This document shows, in pieces, positions 24,677 through 35,639 of a DNA stretch of 64,000 bases. A program made the translations under genes and the position numbers. Within the stretch, counting starts at the first letter, position 1. Each line of letters opens with the position of its first letter. The stretch covers positions 57,925 through 121,924 of the forward strand of contig MNCI01022206.1 in NCBI GenBank assembly GCA_015680685.1, in the 5' to 3' direction. The notes under the pieces were generated by a model. It worked only from the letters and a program-made list of their open reading frames with translations. It was not told where the DNA came from and did no database searches. Origin of the DNA: Gnetum montanum. Its lineage: Eukaryota > Streptophyta > Gnetopsida > Gnetales > Gnetaceae.

Positions 24677-26196
24677 TGTAGCGACTGAAAATGTCGGTGG
24701 CTGGAAACACTGAGAGGTTGTTGGTTGAATAGTTTAACCCCAAATCCATGCGAGGGTCATGCTAGATAAAATAGAAATGAGGCACCCTGAACAGTCTAGT
24801 TGATCAGACAGGGACTTAATCGGTGTAACTTAACCTTACGTGAATGTTGTTTCGATTGCAAAATACATGAGGTAAAATCAATAATCGATAAATGCGAGAA
24901 TGAAGGAGGAAATAATGCCAAACAGTGATAACAATAAAGAAATAATAGAATAAACCTAGGTAAGAAACTGCACTGCCTCAAGGTCGAGGGTTCAATTCTT
25001 TGCCTTGTTTGAGAGATGTATAGTAAACCATACAATGTCAGAGGCGCACAAAGAATTCAAGGGTAATTAGAATTCTCAGAACGTGCCAACTATGCTCTTG
25101 AATGTGAACTTAAAAGCCAACTACACAAAAATGCCAACTCTTTGGATGAGAAATGGCAACAAGAAGAGCCAACGCGCAAAATGCCAATGCAAAAAAGCTA
25201 ACTGCAAGACAGCCAACCCAAATTTTTGCCAACCCTTTGAGCATTGCTCATCGTGGTATTTATAGGGCTAGGAGCAGGCAAGAAATGAGGCCTGGATGCC
25301 ATGTGTCCTGGACCCATGAGATGCTGATATGCCCGTACTGCGTAAATGTGCAAAACTGGTCATGAATTTGCTACGCTAAAAACATGTTGTTGAAACTGGA
25401 GATGCTAGAATTAGGTGTGCCAACAATGCAAGTGAGAAATGAAGCACATTAAAGTAGTGTAGCCACTTGCTACGTTGTGCTATGCTATGTAGCATAGCAC
25501 ATCGACGTAGCATAGCTACTTGCTACGCTGTGCTATGCTATGTAGCATAGGACAATGTAGCCACCAGTTTAAATAGAAAACTTGCATTGGAGTCACTAGA
25601 TTTTGCTGAAAGTCTTGGTGCACTCCGGGCTAACCGTTGGAGCATTTTTATTGATGCACATCTTTGCTACACTATGCTACGCTACGTAGTGTAGCAGCCA
25701 ATGTAACTTGCATTTCTATAAAAACTATAGGGTTTCACAAGAAAATTTTTTTTGCTTTGCCCTTACTACGTTGTGCTACGCTATATAGCATAGCACCCTG
25801 TGTTAGCTGAATTCTGATTTTGGCTTGCGTGATCATCTTGCCAAACTTGTATTCAGACACTTGATCGATTTTTTTAAGGCTTTCTATGCTGCGCAACGTA
25901 GAAGAATTTTCCACTAGAAAACTTTCTGAACTGTTTTGTCCATCCTAAACACCATTGACATCTCCTAGCGTAATTTCTGAGTAGACTAATAGCTGGGTGA
26001 ATTATCCAGGTGGGCAGGCCGAAGATTCCATCAGGCCTATCAGCTCTGGAGATAGAAAACTTTCCAAAATAAATAGTCTAACCTCAAAGCCTACATTTTC
26101 CTACCAAACTGCCATGAGGCTACACTTGTGAAAGTCCTTGCCTAAATTCCAAGACCCTAGTGAAGCAAGAGGATCTCAAAATTTTATGGTGCTTCA
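24677..26196 (-). repeat. 3' LTR of the Tat-type element
   Basis: On the minus strand it runs from TGAAGCACC (26196) to GCTACA (24677), with a TATAAATA box at 25264-25257. The region 25440-25910 is rich in CTACGCTA/TAGCATAGC words that form imperfect palindromes. It aligns throughout with 39681-41221. Confidence 0.9.
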
Positions 26197-26210
26197 TTGG
26201 CCCCTCTTTA
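26197..26210 (-). other. Polypurine tract of the Tat-type element
   Basis: On the minus strand TAAAGAGGGGCCAA abuts the TG of the 3' LTR. This is the expected plus-strand priming site and fixes the LTR boundary. Confidence 0.8.
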
Positions 26211-26344
26211 TTGATGTTTAGAGGATGGATGGTCTGTGCTAGTTTATAGTCATAGTAGACTATCTTTGCCAATTTTACATCATAGTGGATGAGATTTACC
26301 AGTTTTATGTCATAGTAGATGTTTTTCTTACCTTGCTCATGCAT

Positions 26345-27692
26345 CAGATGTAGTATGGCTTGAGATACAAATGATTCAAAGGATTTGCGAACTCTTTGCC
26401 ATTCATATCTACCAGCTTGAAGGCCCCTTTTTTGTACGATTTTGTGACCATGAATGGACCTTCCCAGTTTGCTAAGATTTTGTTCACATGTTCATGGACA
26501 ACCTTGAGAATGAGGCCCCCCTTTTTAATCAGTCATTGATGTGGGTTTGCATGATGATTCTGCCGTTGCCTTTCCTGATATTGCTCAATGCGACCAAGTA
26601 TTTGTGCCCACTCCTCCTCTATGGAGTCAAGGTTGATGATCCTCAACTCGTTGTTCTGGGTTTCATTCACAACATTTGATAGGATCATTTGAAGTGAGAG
26701 TACCTGCAGTTGAAGAGGTAACACCGCTTTAGATCCATAAATAAGACTGTAAGGAGTTTTACCTATTTCCCTCCTGCCTGTCATTCTATAAGCCCATAGC
26801 ACATAGAGGATTTGCTCATCCTCTCGCCTCTTGCTATTGCTAAGAATTTTATTGAGAAAATTGATGATGGATTTGTTTTTAGCTTCTTCCTATCTATTTG
26901 CCTATGGGTAGTATGGCAAGGAAAAGGATTGCCTAATGCCAAGGTTGCTACAAAAGGTTTTGGTTTCCGCACTACTAAATTATGGCATGTTATCTGTCAC
27001 AATAGTCATGGGAAGCCCAAACCTTGTCATTATGTTATTCAATATAAAGTGGCAAACCTGCTGAGATGTAGTCTTTGTAAGGGGGATAGTCTCTACCCAC
27101 TTTGTAAAGTACTCAGTGGCAGTGATAATGAAGCTATTTCCTATGAAAGACTTAGGTGTGATAGGTCCTATAATGTCTAGTTCCCATCATTGGAATGGCC
27201 ACGTGATCTGTGTTGGGTACAACTCGGTAGGTGAAATGTGTATAATATTTGCATATTGTTGGCATGTATCAAAAGTCTTAACTTTGTTTAGGAAATCACA
27301 TTTCATGTGAGGCCAGTAGTATCCTAGGCATCTGATTTTTGCTGCCACAGCCCTAGGTGCTATGTGTCCACCACATAGTCCCTTGTGTATCTCATTAATG
27401 ACCTTTGATGCTTGTTCCCCATTTACGCATGCCAGCAATATCCCATCAAAGGAGCATTTGCATAAAGTGTTATCTCCCATAAGTACATATTGCCAAGCAT
27501 GCTTATGGATCGCATCCCTTTGGGTAGATGTCAATTCACATGGGGGTTCTCCATGTTGCAGATAGGCTTTAATGTTGGTGTACCACTCCTGGGTATCTGC
27601 AGTGCTTACAGAGGCAACATGTACCGCTTGAGTGATAGGCTCTATACACTCAATTATCGATGCAGGAAAACTTGTGAACAAGTGTGGTGACA
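26345..27692 (-). pseudogene. Integrase of the Tat-type element (degenerate)
   Basis: The zinc domain is within the open frame 27187-27969 (residues about 195-236). His195, His202 and Cys236 are present, but the first Cys of the C-x2-C pair reads Phe. The core continues at 26830-27190 in broken frames, with a readable T-D-N motif and Glu motif. The C-terminal part at 26345-26802 is largely open (MLWAYRMTGRREIGKTPYSL, then WEGPFMVTKSYKKGAF). The integrase would insert element DNA. Loss of one Cys and several stops make it inactive. Confidence 0.85.
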
Positions 27693-28230
27693 CATTTAAT
27701 GCTAGGGTGGTCAAGGCATTTGCTACGGTGTTCTCATTGTGCAGCACGTGTTGAACATCCGTTGTTGCAAATTGTTTAAGAAAACTTTTGGCTAGGTCAC
27801 AATAGGGTTGTAGATGGGTAGCTTTGCAAGCATAGACCTCAGTGACTTGATTGACAACAAGTTGTGAATAGCTATGAATTGCCAGGTGTTGAATTTTTAA
27901 TGCTTGGGCTGCTAAGAGGCCCCTGAGGAGTCCTTCATACTCTACCACGTTGTTCATACAAAGGAACATGAAATGATAAGCAAACGGTTGAATGTCCCCA
28001 GAGGGGAACGTGATGAAGACCGCTGCACTACCACCTCACATAGTCGAGGCATTGTCAAAATGTAATGTAGCCTCTAAATGCAATGGGACAACGTTGATAG
28101 TGCTAATGTGCTCATCAGGGAATTTGGGTTCTATGGTTGCTTGATCGTCGACAAGTGAGGTTGTGAGTTGTGTAGCTATAACTTGACCTTTCGTTGACGA
28201 TTGGATCACATAATGCAAATTTAATTTCAC
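27693..28230 (-). pseudogene. Archaeal-type second RNase H (aRH) of the Tat-type element
   Basis: The domain starts with LHFDNAST at about 28075, where the family has F-D-G-A-S. One stop follows, then it continues in the frame from 27969 with NNVVEYEGLLRGLLAA and SQLVVNQV, ending NENTVANALTTLAL. The acidic residue normally before SQLVV (G-D-S) reads Tyr. This extra RNase H is specific to the Tat lineage, where it is thought to support or replace the canonical RNase H. The missing Asp suggests it was already inactive. Confidence 0.85.
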
Positions 28231-29440
28231 AGTTATGGATTTCCATTGGGCTATCCTGCTACTCTCGTATAGATATTTCGTGATAGCCTAGGGTACATTA
28301 TTTTTGCAAATAATGTTAACTTTTCTACGAAACAAATAATTCCTTCACTTTTTTAATGCAAACACTAGGGCGAGGCAATTTCTTTCCACCTCATTGTATC
28401 TCGAATCATATGCTATCAATGCATGACTCAGGTAATACACTAGAATCTTAGAGTCTTCATCTCTTTTCTGACATAACAATGCCGCGATAGACATGTTTGA
28501 GGTGTCAAGGTAGATGTAGAAAGGCTTATCCCTCTGTGATGGGTAAATAGTTGGGAGATGTAAAAGCTCTTTCTTTAGGTCATCGAAGGCTTGCTAGCAT
28601 TGTGGTGTCCATTTGAAGTTAACCCCTTTCTTTAGTAAGTGTTTCATGGAGTGTAACTTGTCAATCAACTTTTCTATAAACCTCCTAATGAATTGTACCC
28701 TACCTTGCAGCCCACAAAATTCTTTAAGGTTCGTAGGGCGTGCTAGATTAATGATGGTCTTAACTTTGTCAGGGTCCACTCATATTCTAGCCTTCGATAC
28801 TATAAACCCTAACATCTGTCTGGTTCTTACACCGAAGACATACTTTCTCGGGTTGAGGCATAAGTCATGCATCTGGCAGCATTTGAGGACTACACCTAGA
28901 TCGTTGGGATGATCAGCAGCCTCTTTAGACTTGACCTCTATGTCATCCACATAGTCATTTAGTGTTTCTAGGATGTAGTCGCTAAAGATGTATGTCATGG
29001 CTCTTTAGTAGGTTGCTTTGGCATTCTTGAGTCTAAAGGGCATCATGGTGTAACAAAAGGTACCCCCTGGGGTCATGAAAGTGGTTGTTAACTAATGCTC
29101 TGGGTTGATATGAATTTGATTGTAGCCGGAGAAACCGTCCATGAAAGATAGTAGAGCATGACCAGCTGTAGTGTCGATGAGTTGATCAATACTCGACAAT
29201 GGGAAGTCATCCTTGATCATTGCTTTGTTTAGATCCCAGAAGTCTATGCAGATTTGTATTCCTCCCATTTTCTTAGAAACTACAATGATGTTTGACACCC
29301 ATTCTGAGTAATCAACTGCTCGGATGAAACTAGCTTAATACAGCTTAGTGATTTCATCGTGTACGACCAGTGTGATCTCTGGTTTAGTCTTGTGAGCTTT
29401 TTATTTAACTACCTTCACATGTGGATCTAAGATAATGTTA
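28231..29440 (-). pseudogene. Reverse transcriptase-RNase H of the Tat-type element
   Basis: Three open blocks follow each other. At 29298-29092 the fingers/palm reads CIDFWDLNKAMIKDDFPL and then FMDGFSGYNQIHI. At 28998-28780 an intact catalytic box is seen in NDYVDDIEVKS. At 28779-28594 lies the thumb (TNLKEFCGLQGRVQFIRRF). RNase H follows at about 28540-28330 with YLDTSNMSIAALLCQ and YNEVERNCLALVFA. Stops and shifts separate the blocks, but the YVDD aspartates survive. It is less decayed than the elements at 1-17 kb. Confidence 0.9.
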
Positions 29441-29870
29441 TGATGTATAAGCCTTGGGTCTAAGCCCTACATGTCATTATAAGACCATGCGAATACTTCG
29501 ATGTTATCTTGCAAGATCTTGGATACATCTTTGTGTGTTTGCGAATCTAGGAGGGAGCTAAGTTTTAATGTTTTTATTTCCCCCTGCATGTAGTCATAGG
29601 TGTTTCAATGAGAGGGTCCTCAGTCACATCCTCAGCCTCTAAATCTAAGGTTCAGTTGTCTTGTAAGCTTGCCATGTGGACCTGTGAATGCTAGAGGTGA
29701 AGATAGATCATGATGCATGGCCATTCTTGCTCAACCTGCCGCAATAAGACAAATGCAAAGTCAAGTGATACCTGTTTGTAGCAACGACGCATAGTAAACA
29801 CTTACAAAGCAACAATGAAATACAAAATGGTTTAAATAATTATCAACTGTGATGCCAAATTTGCAAGCTG
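29441..29870. other. Spacer between Tat-type pol and the first minisatellite
   Basis: No complete frame is seen. The minus strand up to about 29600 may hold the N-terminal, poorly conserved part of pol. Confidence 0.4.
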
Positions 29871-30165
29871 CTAGTTTAAGGTCATAGTGGACCACTAACT
29901 TGGTTGAACTGTAAGTCGTAACTGCTAGTTTAAGGTCTTTGCGGACAGCTAATGGGTTAGGCTTGTGAGTTAAAAGTATTAGTTTAAGGTCTTTGCGGAC
30001 CGCTAACGAGTTATGCCTGTGAAGGTAAGTATTAGTTTAAGGTCTTTGTGGACAGCAAATGATTTATTGTTGCAAAGGTTAAAACTATTAGTTTAAGGTC
30101 TTTGCGGACTGATAACGAGTTATGTCACAAAGGTAAGTTGCTAGTTTCAGGTGGGATGAGATTTT
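29871..30165 (+). repeat. Minisatellite A (about 54 bp unit, six copies)
   Basis: The phrase TAGTTTAAGGTCTTTGCGGAC recurs in variants at about 29872, 29925, 29980, 30033, 30089 and 30142, giving units of 53-56 bp. The unit is homologous, in the same orientation, to minisatellite B at 35125-35500. It lies immediately upstream of the promoter of the antisense gene. Confidence 0.85.
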
Positions 30166-30289
30166 TGGTTGGGCCCACCTACTACGATGCAAATAGTGCT
30201 ACTACGCTATGGAAGGAGTGGTACACTATATGGAGTGTCCCACATTAATTGGGGTGCGAAAATGGCAAGTTCCCTTTTACCGTCTCGGC

Positions 30290-30297
30290 TATAAATA
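30290..30297 (+). promoter_or_regulatory. TATA box of the antisense gene
   Basis: TATAAATA followed by GGGG lies 133 bp upstream of the ATG at 30430. The local sequence is GC-richer than the surroundings. A + strand TATA box here is opposite to the retroelement's own promoter, which lies in the LTR at 40271-40278 (minus strand). The context supports an independent transcription unit. Confidence 0.6.
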
Positions 30298-32105
30298 GGG
30301 GTTTACCCCTGGTAAACTCGTCATTTTCATCATAAGCGCATAGGCCACATCCAGAGCGTAGAGCAGTTGTGCTGACAAAGAGCAAGGTGATTTAGCGTAG
30401 CAACTAAGAAAGAATTTTCAGCTAAGAAAATGGCACCTAAAAGAGAATGCAAACACCTATCTCTTGCCAAGGTGGATGAGGTGAAAGACACCCTAGGGTA
30501 TCTATTGCAGGCACGGGTTGTGGTATGAGAGGAGACTCCGTCGGCCCAGTAAGTTGCTACGCTAACTTTATTTTCCCTATTGCTATTGTTATCTCTACTC
30601 TCTTTTTTTATTTTTTATTTTAAAAAATCCACGTCTTCTATTACCATTCTTGTTTTCTTTTTGGACATTACACCTCCGTTGTTGCCGATTCGGCCGCGAT
30701 AGGTGTACGGACACTATGCTAAGGTTTCATGTAGTATTGCCTAGACCACCATCGCTGTGACTACCTCACCATAGAGGTTTAGGTGATTCTAGCAACTTAG
30801 CATGAAAATAGCGTAGCATATGATCCTTAGAAGGGTTTGGCCATGTGAAAGATTTGACAGTGTAACACGTGTCTAACATAGCATAGCATAAATCGTTTTA
30901 TACATCAAGATTTGTTGAAACGACTGTAGCGTATTAAATTCTTTCTTATTTAAAATTCGTATTTAATTTTTTTTGTTGCTATGCTAGGTTAGTGTGTTGT
31001 AAGACCTCTTGGTCAATGCATCAGTGGTATTGCGTTGCTACGCTATTACCCTTATGGTTCTGCTACGCTATATGCAAGGAAAGAGTTACACTACGCTATT
31101 TGCAAACAGATAATCCTGCTAAGCTACATGCGAATTCCACTCAAACATAATGTTAATGTTTTCCATTGTGTTATGCAAGGTGATGTTAAGACCCATCTTG
31201 ATTATCTTAGAAATTGTAGGGGTTTTGTGCTACCTAAGAGAACCGGTGGCCAACATTCCTCTGCCCCATGCACGTGTAGAGTGACAGGCAGTCTAGTTCT
31301 GGGAAGGTAGGTAGGACTTCCTACAATTCCTCTAGCACTTTAGTGTGATCATTTGGTCATACTTATTGACGAAGGCAGCAGCTACAATTACAGAAACCCT
31401 ATTTCCTGGGGCAAACCAGGGTATTCTGAGATTTTTAACCGATGGAGCAATTGGGGGCAAGCATGCAGGAGGATCTAGTCAGCACCCAAAAAGTTTAAGG
31501 CATTTGACTTGGATCTTGGAAATGCTCAAATATAATTGCTACCACCTGTACAACACATTGTTCATTACTCGTCACATGGGAACCTATTTTCAAAACCCAC
31601 CAGGAACTGTTTATTGTGTCTACAGGTGAGTTATGTAAACTTATTCTGCTACATTATGCGATGCATGCTACGCTAGGCAAAAAAATGTTAACAATGTATG
31701 TGCTCTTCTTATTACTAGGTTTTACATCAATAAGAGTGGGCTTCATGGTGATACTAATGCCTTGGCCTTAGCACAGATGACACTGCTTGATCTTTCCTCC
31801 ATTGAGAATATGCACACTGGCATGATAGGCCAATGCGGGGGTGAATACAAAACCTATCCAACCCAATACTCCCAATATTGCAATAGGTGTAAGGAGTTCA
31901 ATTGGTTGGATGAGGATTGAGCATCCCTTCGGCTGATCACCATTGAAGATGTGTTAGTAGATCTTCCATTGTTTTCGTCATCGTTCAAACCTAGTACACT
32001 AGACTGTGAGTTCATGTTTGCATGTTTGAGTGTTGTTCCTATTTTTCTGCTATTTTTTGTTTTGTTTTTCTTTTTACTTTTTCTTTTTTGTAAACTACTA
32101 CAACA

Positions 32106-32900
32106 ATGAAGAAATCCCAGGAAGTGACGATGATCACCTCTGGGCATAACAAGGCTAACATTTATTTCAAGTATGGGAAGGTAGACGAGACCCAACGCTG
32201 GCTTTGCAACAGGGCCCTAGAATCACTCACCAACAACCTTCAGGATGTTGGGCTCATGGAATTGTTCTTGTCTGTGAACCCAAGAGTCCTTGCTATTGAG
32301 ATGCTTGCCCTAGCTAACTCCTTTTCGGAGAGAGAAGATCTCTTCGATGTCCCTTCTGATGGTCTCCCCATGGGAGCAAAGACCAAAAAGGAGGTGAACC
32401 ACCAGGAACACATGGAAGAGTGGCTAGGGATAGTGAAAGGACAAAAGGGGATCCCTATTGAAGTAGCTACACTGAGAGTGGCCAAAATGGTTTACCCCAT
32501 CTTCCGAGCCCGTGCTTTCCCCAAACTACTCTCCCAAGGAAAAATCATTGGGATTGAGAAAGCTTGGGTAATGAGAGAGGTCATGGAAGAGGGGTCCCAT
32601 TACAATTGGGCAAAACATCTTTACAAAGGTCTGCAGGCTGAAATGATCAAGCTTTATAAAAAGCTTGAATCCCATTTCAATGTGCATCATGCCTTCTTTG
32701 TAGCTTGCTTGCGGTGCTTTGCAAAATTTTTGGTAGTCCATGAGAATGGAGTCTGGGTGATGCAAAACCGTAACCAGATTTCCAAACCATGGATTTGCCA
32801 AGTCTTCTGCACCACCCGAGCCCAGGATCCCCTAGAAGCTATTGGGGAGTCATTTTCAATGATGACCAGGGATCGGGTGGTGTGTAACTTCCACAGCTAG
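32106..32900 (+). pseudogene. Largest open exon of the antisense gene (264 codons)
   Basis: This is the longest open frame in the window. It contains no known catalytic motif. The composition is that of a folded, soluble protein: mixed charge, regular hydrophobics, a Trp/aromatic-rich end (VVHENGVWVMQNRNQISKPW) and no membrane segment. The real exon probably starts inside it (near 32125) and continues past the TAG at 32898 to about 33086. The opposite-strand frames here are shadows. Confidence 0.6.
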
Positions 32901-33631
32901 AACAACGTAGGAGAGGTACCCGTTGCTACTATAGGTAGCGTATCATAGGGGAAACATCTCATCACAGAGACAGTGGCCACCAAGTTGCAGCAAAAAGGTC
33001 TCATCTTGTTGAGGAGCCTCCCTGTATCGATAAATAATGGGGGCAAAAATTATGGTTCAAGCTCCGTAGAACATAGCCTCCCATTTGTAAATTCTTTTTC
33101 TATTTTTATTTGCTATTGTGTTTGTTTGGTGAATGCCTACTATGTTGTGCTACGCTAGGTAGCATAGCACAGGGTAGCATCTATTTTAAATTAGTATGCT
33201 TTTGCCTAATGTAACTATGCTTTATTAGCAAAGGAAGAAGATGGAGAGGAAGAAGGAGAAGAGGTGACAGACCCCAAAACGGGGGTGGCTAATAAAGATG
33301 CAGGGGCCCCGATCAAGAAAGAAGGGGCTCCCGCCACAAAGGAAGGGGCTCTTGTCGATGAGGAAAACACTCCTACTAACAAGGAGGGCATTTTTGCCGA
33401 TGAGGACTCCCCTGCTGATGAGGAAAATGACGGTGCCACAAAAATAAGGGCCCCAACGAATAAATAAGAGGCCCATGTCAAACAAGAAGGGACCTCTGCT
33501 GATGATCTCTTTACTTAATGTAGTTTAGCACTGGAGGAGCAAATGAACGCAGAGGGAACTACCATGATGTTAAGTCAGCTAGAAGAAGGGGAGCTACAAC
33601 TTGATGTTGGTGAGTTTGACCGCATGGTTGA

Positions 33632-33652
33632 NNNNNNNNNNNNNNNNNNNNN
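33632..33652. other. Assembly gap (21 N)
   Basis: Twenty-one undetermined bases interrupt an intron of the antisense gene, 22 bp after the splice donor at 33610. A run of C follows directly. The true length is unknown. Confidence 0.95.
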
Positions 33653-34983
33653 CCCCCACCCCGACTATCACCCTTAAGGGTTTGCTAGGTAGGATCTTAA
33701 CACTATCATTTGCATTACTCGTCAGCTTTATTGTAGTCCTCTTAATCATAACTAACATGTTTTTCTATGTAGCAGACACCACTATTGATACTTCAAGACC
33801 TTCTTCGATCTGTCTGCGACCATGGGCCAAGATCCCTGATAAGTTTGCATTCATGCAGGGCGTGGTTGATGACATGATTGACCATCTAAGACAGATCGAT
33901 CCAGAATTAGGTGAGTGAAGTAGCTACACTAGGCTTTTTGAATTTCTAAACTTTTCTACGCTACTGTAACTAATGCATTTTTGTGTGTGGTCGACAGCCT
34001 CTCGTCTCAAGTGGGACCCAAAACAAGCAGCCAAAGTTGACGCCATGCATACATTCCCACTGAAAGTGACCAAAGTACCTCGTTGCATATATGATGAGGC
34101 TAGCGAATGTGCGTTGTACTCGGCATGCTCCCTATGGGAGTGCAGGCATGTAAACAAATACCTATGGAAATGGGTCTAGAAGCTTAAGAAGGAGAAGGCT
34201 AATCTGACTGCTAAGTTGGAAGACCTCTGCTCCAGGAATGAGTTCCTTCTAGCCTAGGATACCAACGATGGTAATTGGCACATGGCTATCATTGATTATG
34301 TGAGATATTGGATGACCGTGCAGTGCAACAATGAGGCCACACGTGAGATTATTAAGCAACATATGCAAATGGACTTGTTGGTCTAGAAGAACTAGGATTG
34401 TAAAGATTATAGCATAAGAGTTTACGAGTGGGGATAGTCCTAGAAAAACCACAAGCATATGTATAAAGTGGAATGTACCACCTACCGTAAATAGTACTAG
34501 GATGCTTCTATTAAGTTGTGTACTCATGAAGTATTCCTGGATGGTGCTTCTAGGGCTTATGACAAGTTCATGCAACAAGTGACGGTCAGTGAATCCCTAG
34601 AATGGGAAGTGAGTTTCCCTATGGATGAGACCTCCACTACCTTCTTTTCTCTAAGGCCATCGAGATGAATGCCTATTGAAAAGGAGAAAGTTGCAGTAAA
34701 CACTGACTTAGGAGATAGGCACTGGGGGGACATCATTGAAGAGTAGGTCTAGCAATGCCTCAAGATCATCTTGGATCGCATACCCCCTGAGACAGACATG
34801 GGGCCGTCTTGGGTTAGTTACTTTCTTGTGGTACAACAATTTATTTCATTCTAGCTTTTATTGTGACTCTAGCTGACTATGTCATTTTCTATGATACAAA
34901 ATCCAAATGAAGAAGCAAGGCCCTCTGAGGGCAGAAACAATGATGAAGAGGAAGATGATGCAGAGGGAGATGATGCATTATAG

Positions 34984-35124
34984 CGAGGGATCCTATTTTT
35001 ATTTTTGAAAGACTATTGCAAACATTATTTAATTGAGAATTTGAAGGGAAAATGAATTATGATAAGATTCATTTTATTCTAGCTTGTGTATTGTCTATGT
35101 TATCTGTTTTTATCTTTTTCGTCG
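34984..35124. other. Short spacer after the antisense gene
   Basis: AT-rich sequence between the stop codon of the antisense gene and minisatellite B, probably its 3' untranslated region. No canonical AATAAA was identified with confidence. Confidence 0.4.
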
Positions 35125-35500
35125 TCTTAGTTTTAGGTCATTTCAGGTCGTCGCTAGTTTATGCCATTTTGGGCCATCATGTAAACACAGGGTAAAGAAT
35201 TTTGCTAGTTTTAGGCCTTAGCAGGCCATGGGATGATGTAGACAGAAAATTTTACTAGTTTTAGGCCTTAGCAGGCCGAGACGTAATGTAAACAAAAAAT
35301 TTAGCTAGTTTCAGGCCTTAGCAAGCCGTAGTGGTGTAATGTAAATGAAGGATTTTGCCAATTTTAGGTCTTAGCGGGCTGGGATGTAATGTAAACGGAA
35401 AATTTTACCAGTTTTAGGCCTTAGTAGGCCATAGTAGTGTAATGTAAACAAAGGATTTTTCCAATTTTAGGCCTTAGCAGGCCGTGACGTAATGTAAATG
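35125..35500 (+). repeat. Minisatellite B (about 51 bp unit, about seven copies)
   Basis: GCTAGTTTTAGGCCTTAGC and variants recur at about 35152, 35203, 35254, 35304, 35357, 35408 and 35461, each followed by AGGCC..GTAATGTAAA. The core corresponds to minisatellite A in the same orientation (GCTAGTTTAAGGTCTTTGC). The two arrays therefore look like diverged copies bracketing the antisense gene. Confidence 0.85.
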
Positions 35501-35639
35501 GATGATATGCAATCAGTTTAAAGGAATAAATTAGGTACCTAGCATAGATGAATGAATGTGAAGTAAACAAGAAATAAATGTACAATGAATGTTAACCAAG
35601 TAGGAAGCATTGGAGTTGCTACGCTATACACAACTACTT

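Larger units (their letters stand above)
30430..34983 (+). pseudogene. Unknown spliced gene lying antisense inside the Tat-type element
   Basis: Proposed exons: 30430-30548 (start MAPKRECKHLSLAKVDEV); possibly 31180-31306; about 31344-31625; 31719-32005; about 32125-33086; 33234-33609; 33776-33910; 33998-34812; 34873-34983 (acidic tail, stop TAG). Introns 31626-31718, 33087-33233, 33610-33775, 33911-33997 and 34813-34872 have GT..AG ends and keep phase; exon 1 to 2 and the junction near 32005 are less certain. The 33264-33467 part has acidic KEGA-type repeats; 33998-34812 looks helical or coiled-coil. In-frame stops (about 12 TAG, 3 TGA, 2 TAA) mark it as decayed. A 21-base gap lies in one intron. 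I do not recognise the protein; antisense accessory ORFs are known from some Tat-lineage elements, and this may be one, or a captured host gene. Confidence 0.65.

Noticed and set aside
31035-31310. The whole 91-codon open frame as an exon of the antisense gene
   Set aside because: Its first half runs through CTACGCTA-rich intron-like DNA. Only the part after the acceptor near 31179 looks coding, and its phase with exon 1 does not close cleanly.
33215-33485. Two minus-strand open frames opposite an exon of the antisense gene
   Set aside because: They are shadows of the repetitive acidic exon on the + strand, with Ser/Ala- or Phe/Leu-rich text produced by the repeat.
29871-35500. CRISPR-like arrays
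   Set aside because: Units are contiguous and diverge along their whole length, without unique spacers, in plant nuclear DNA. They are minisatellites.
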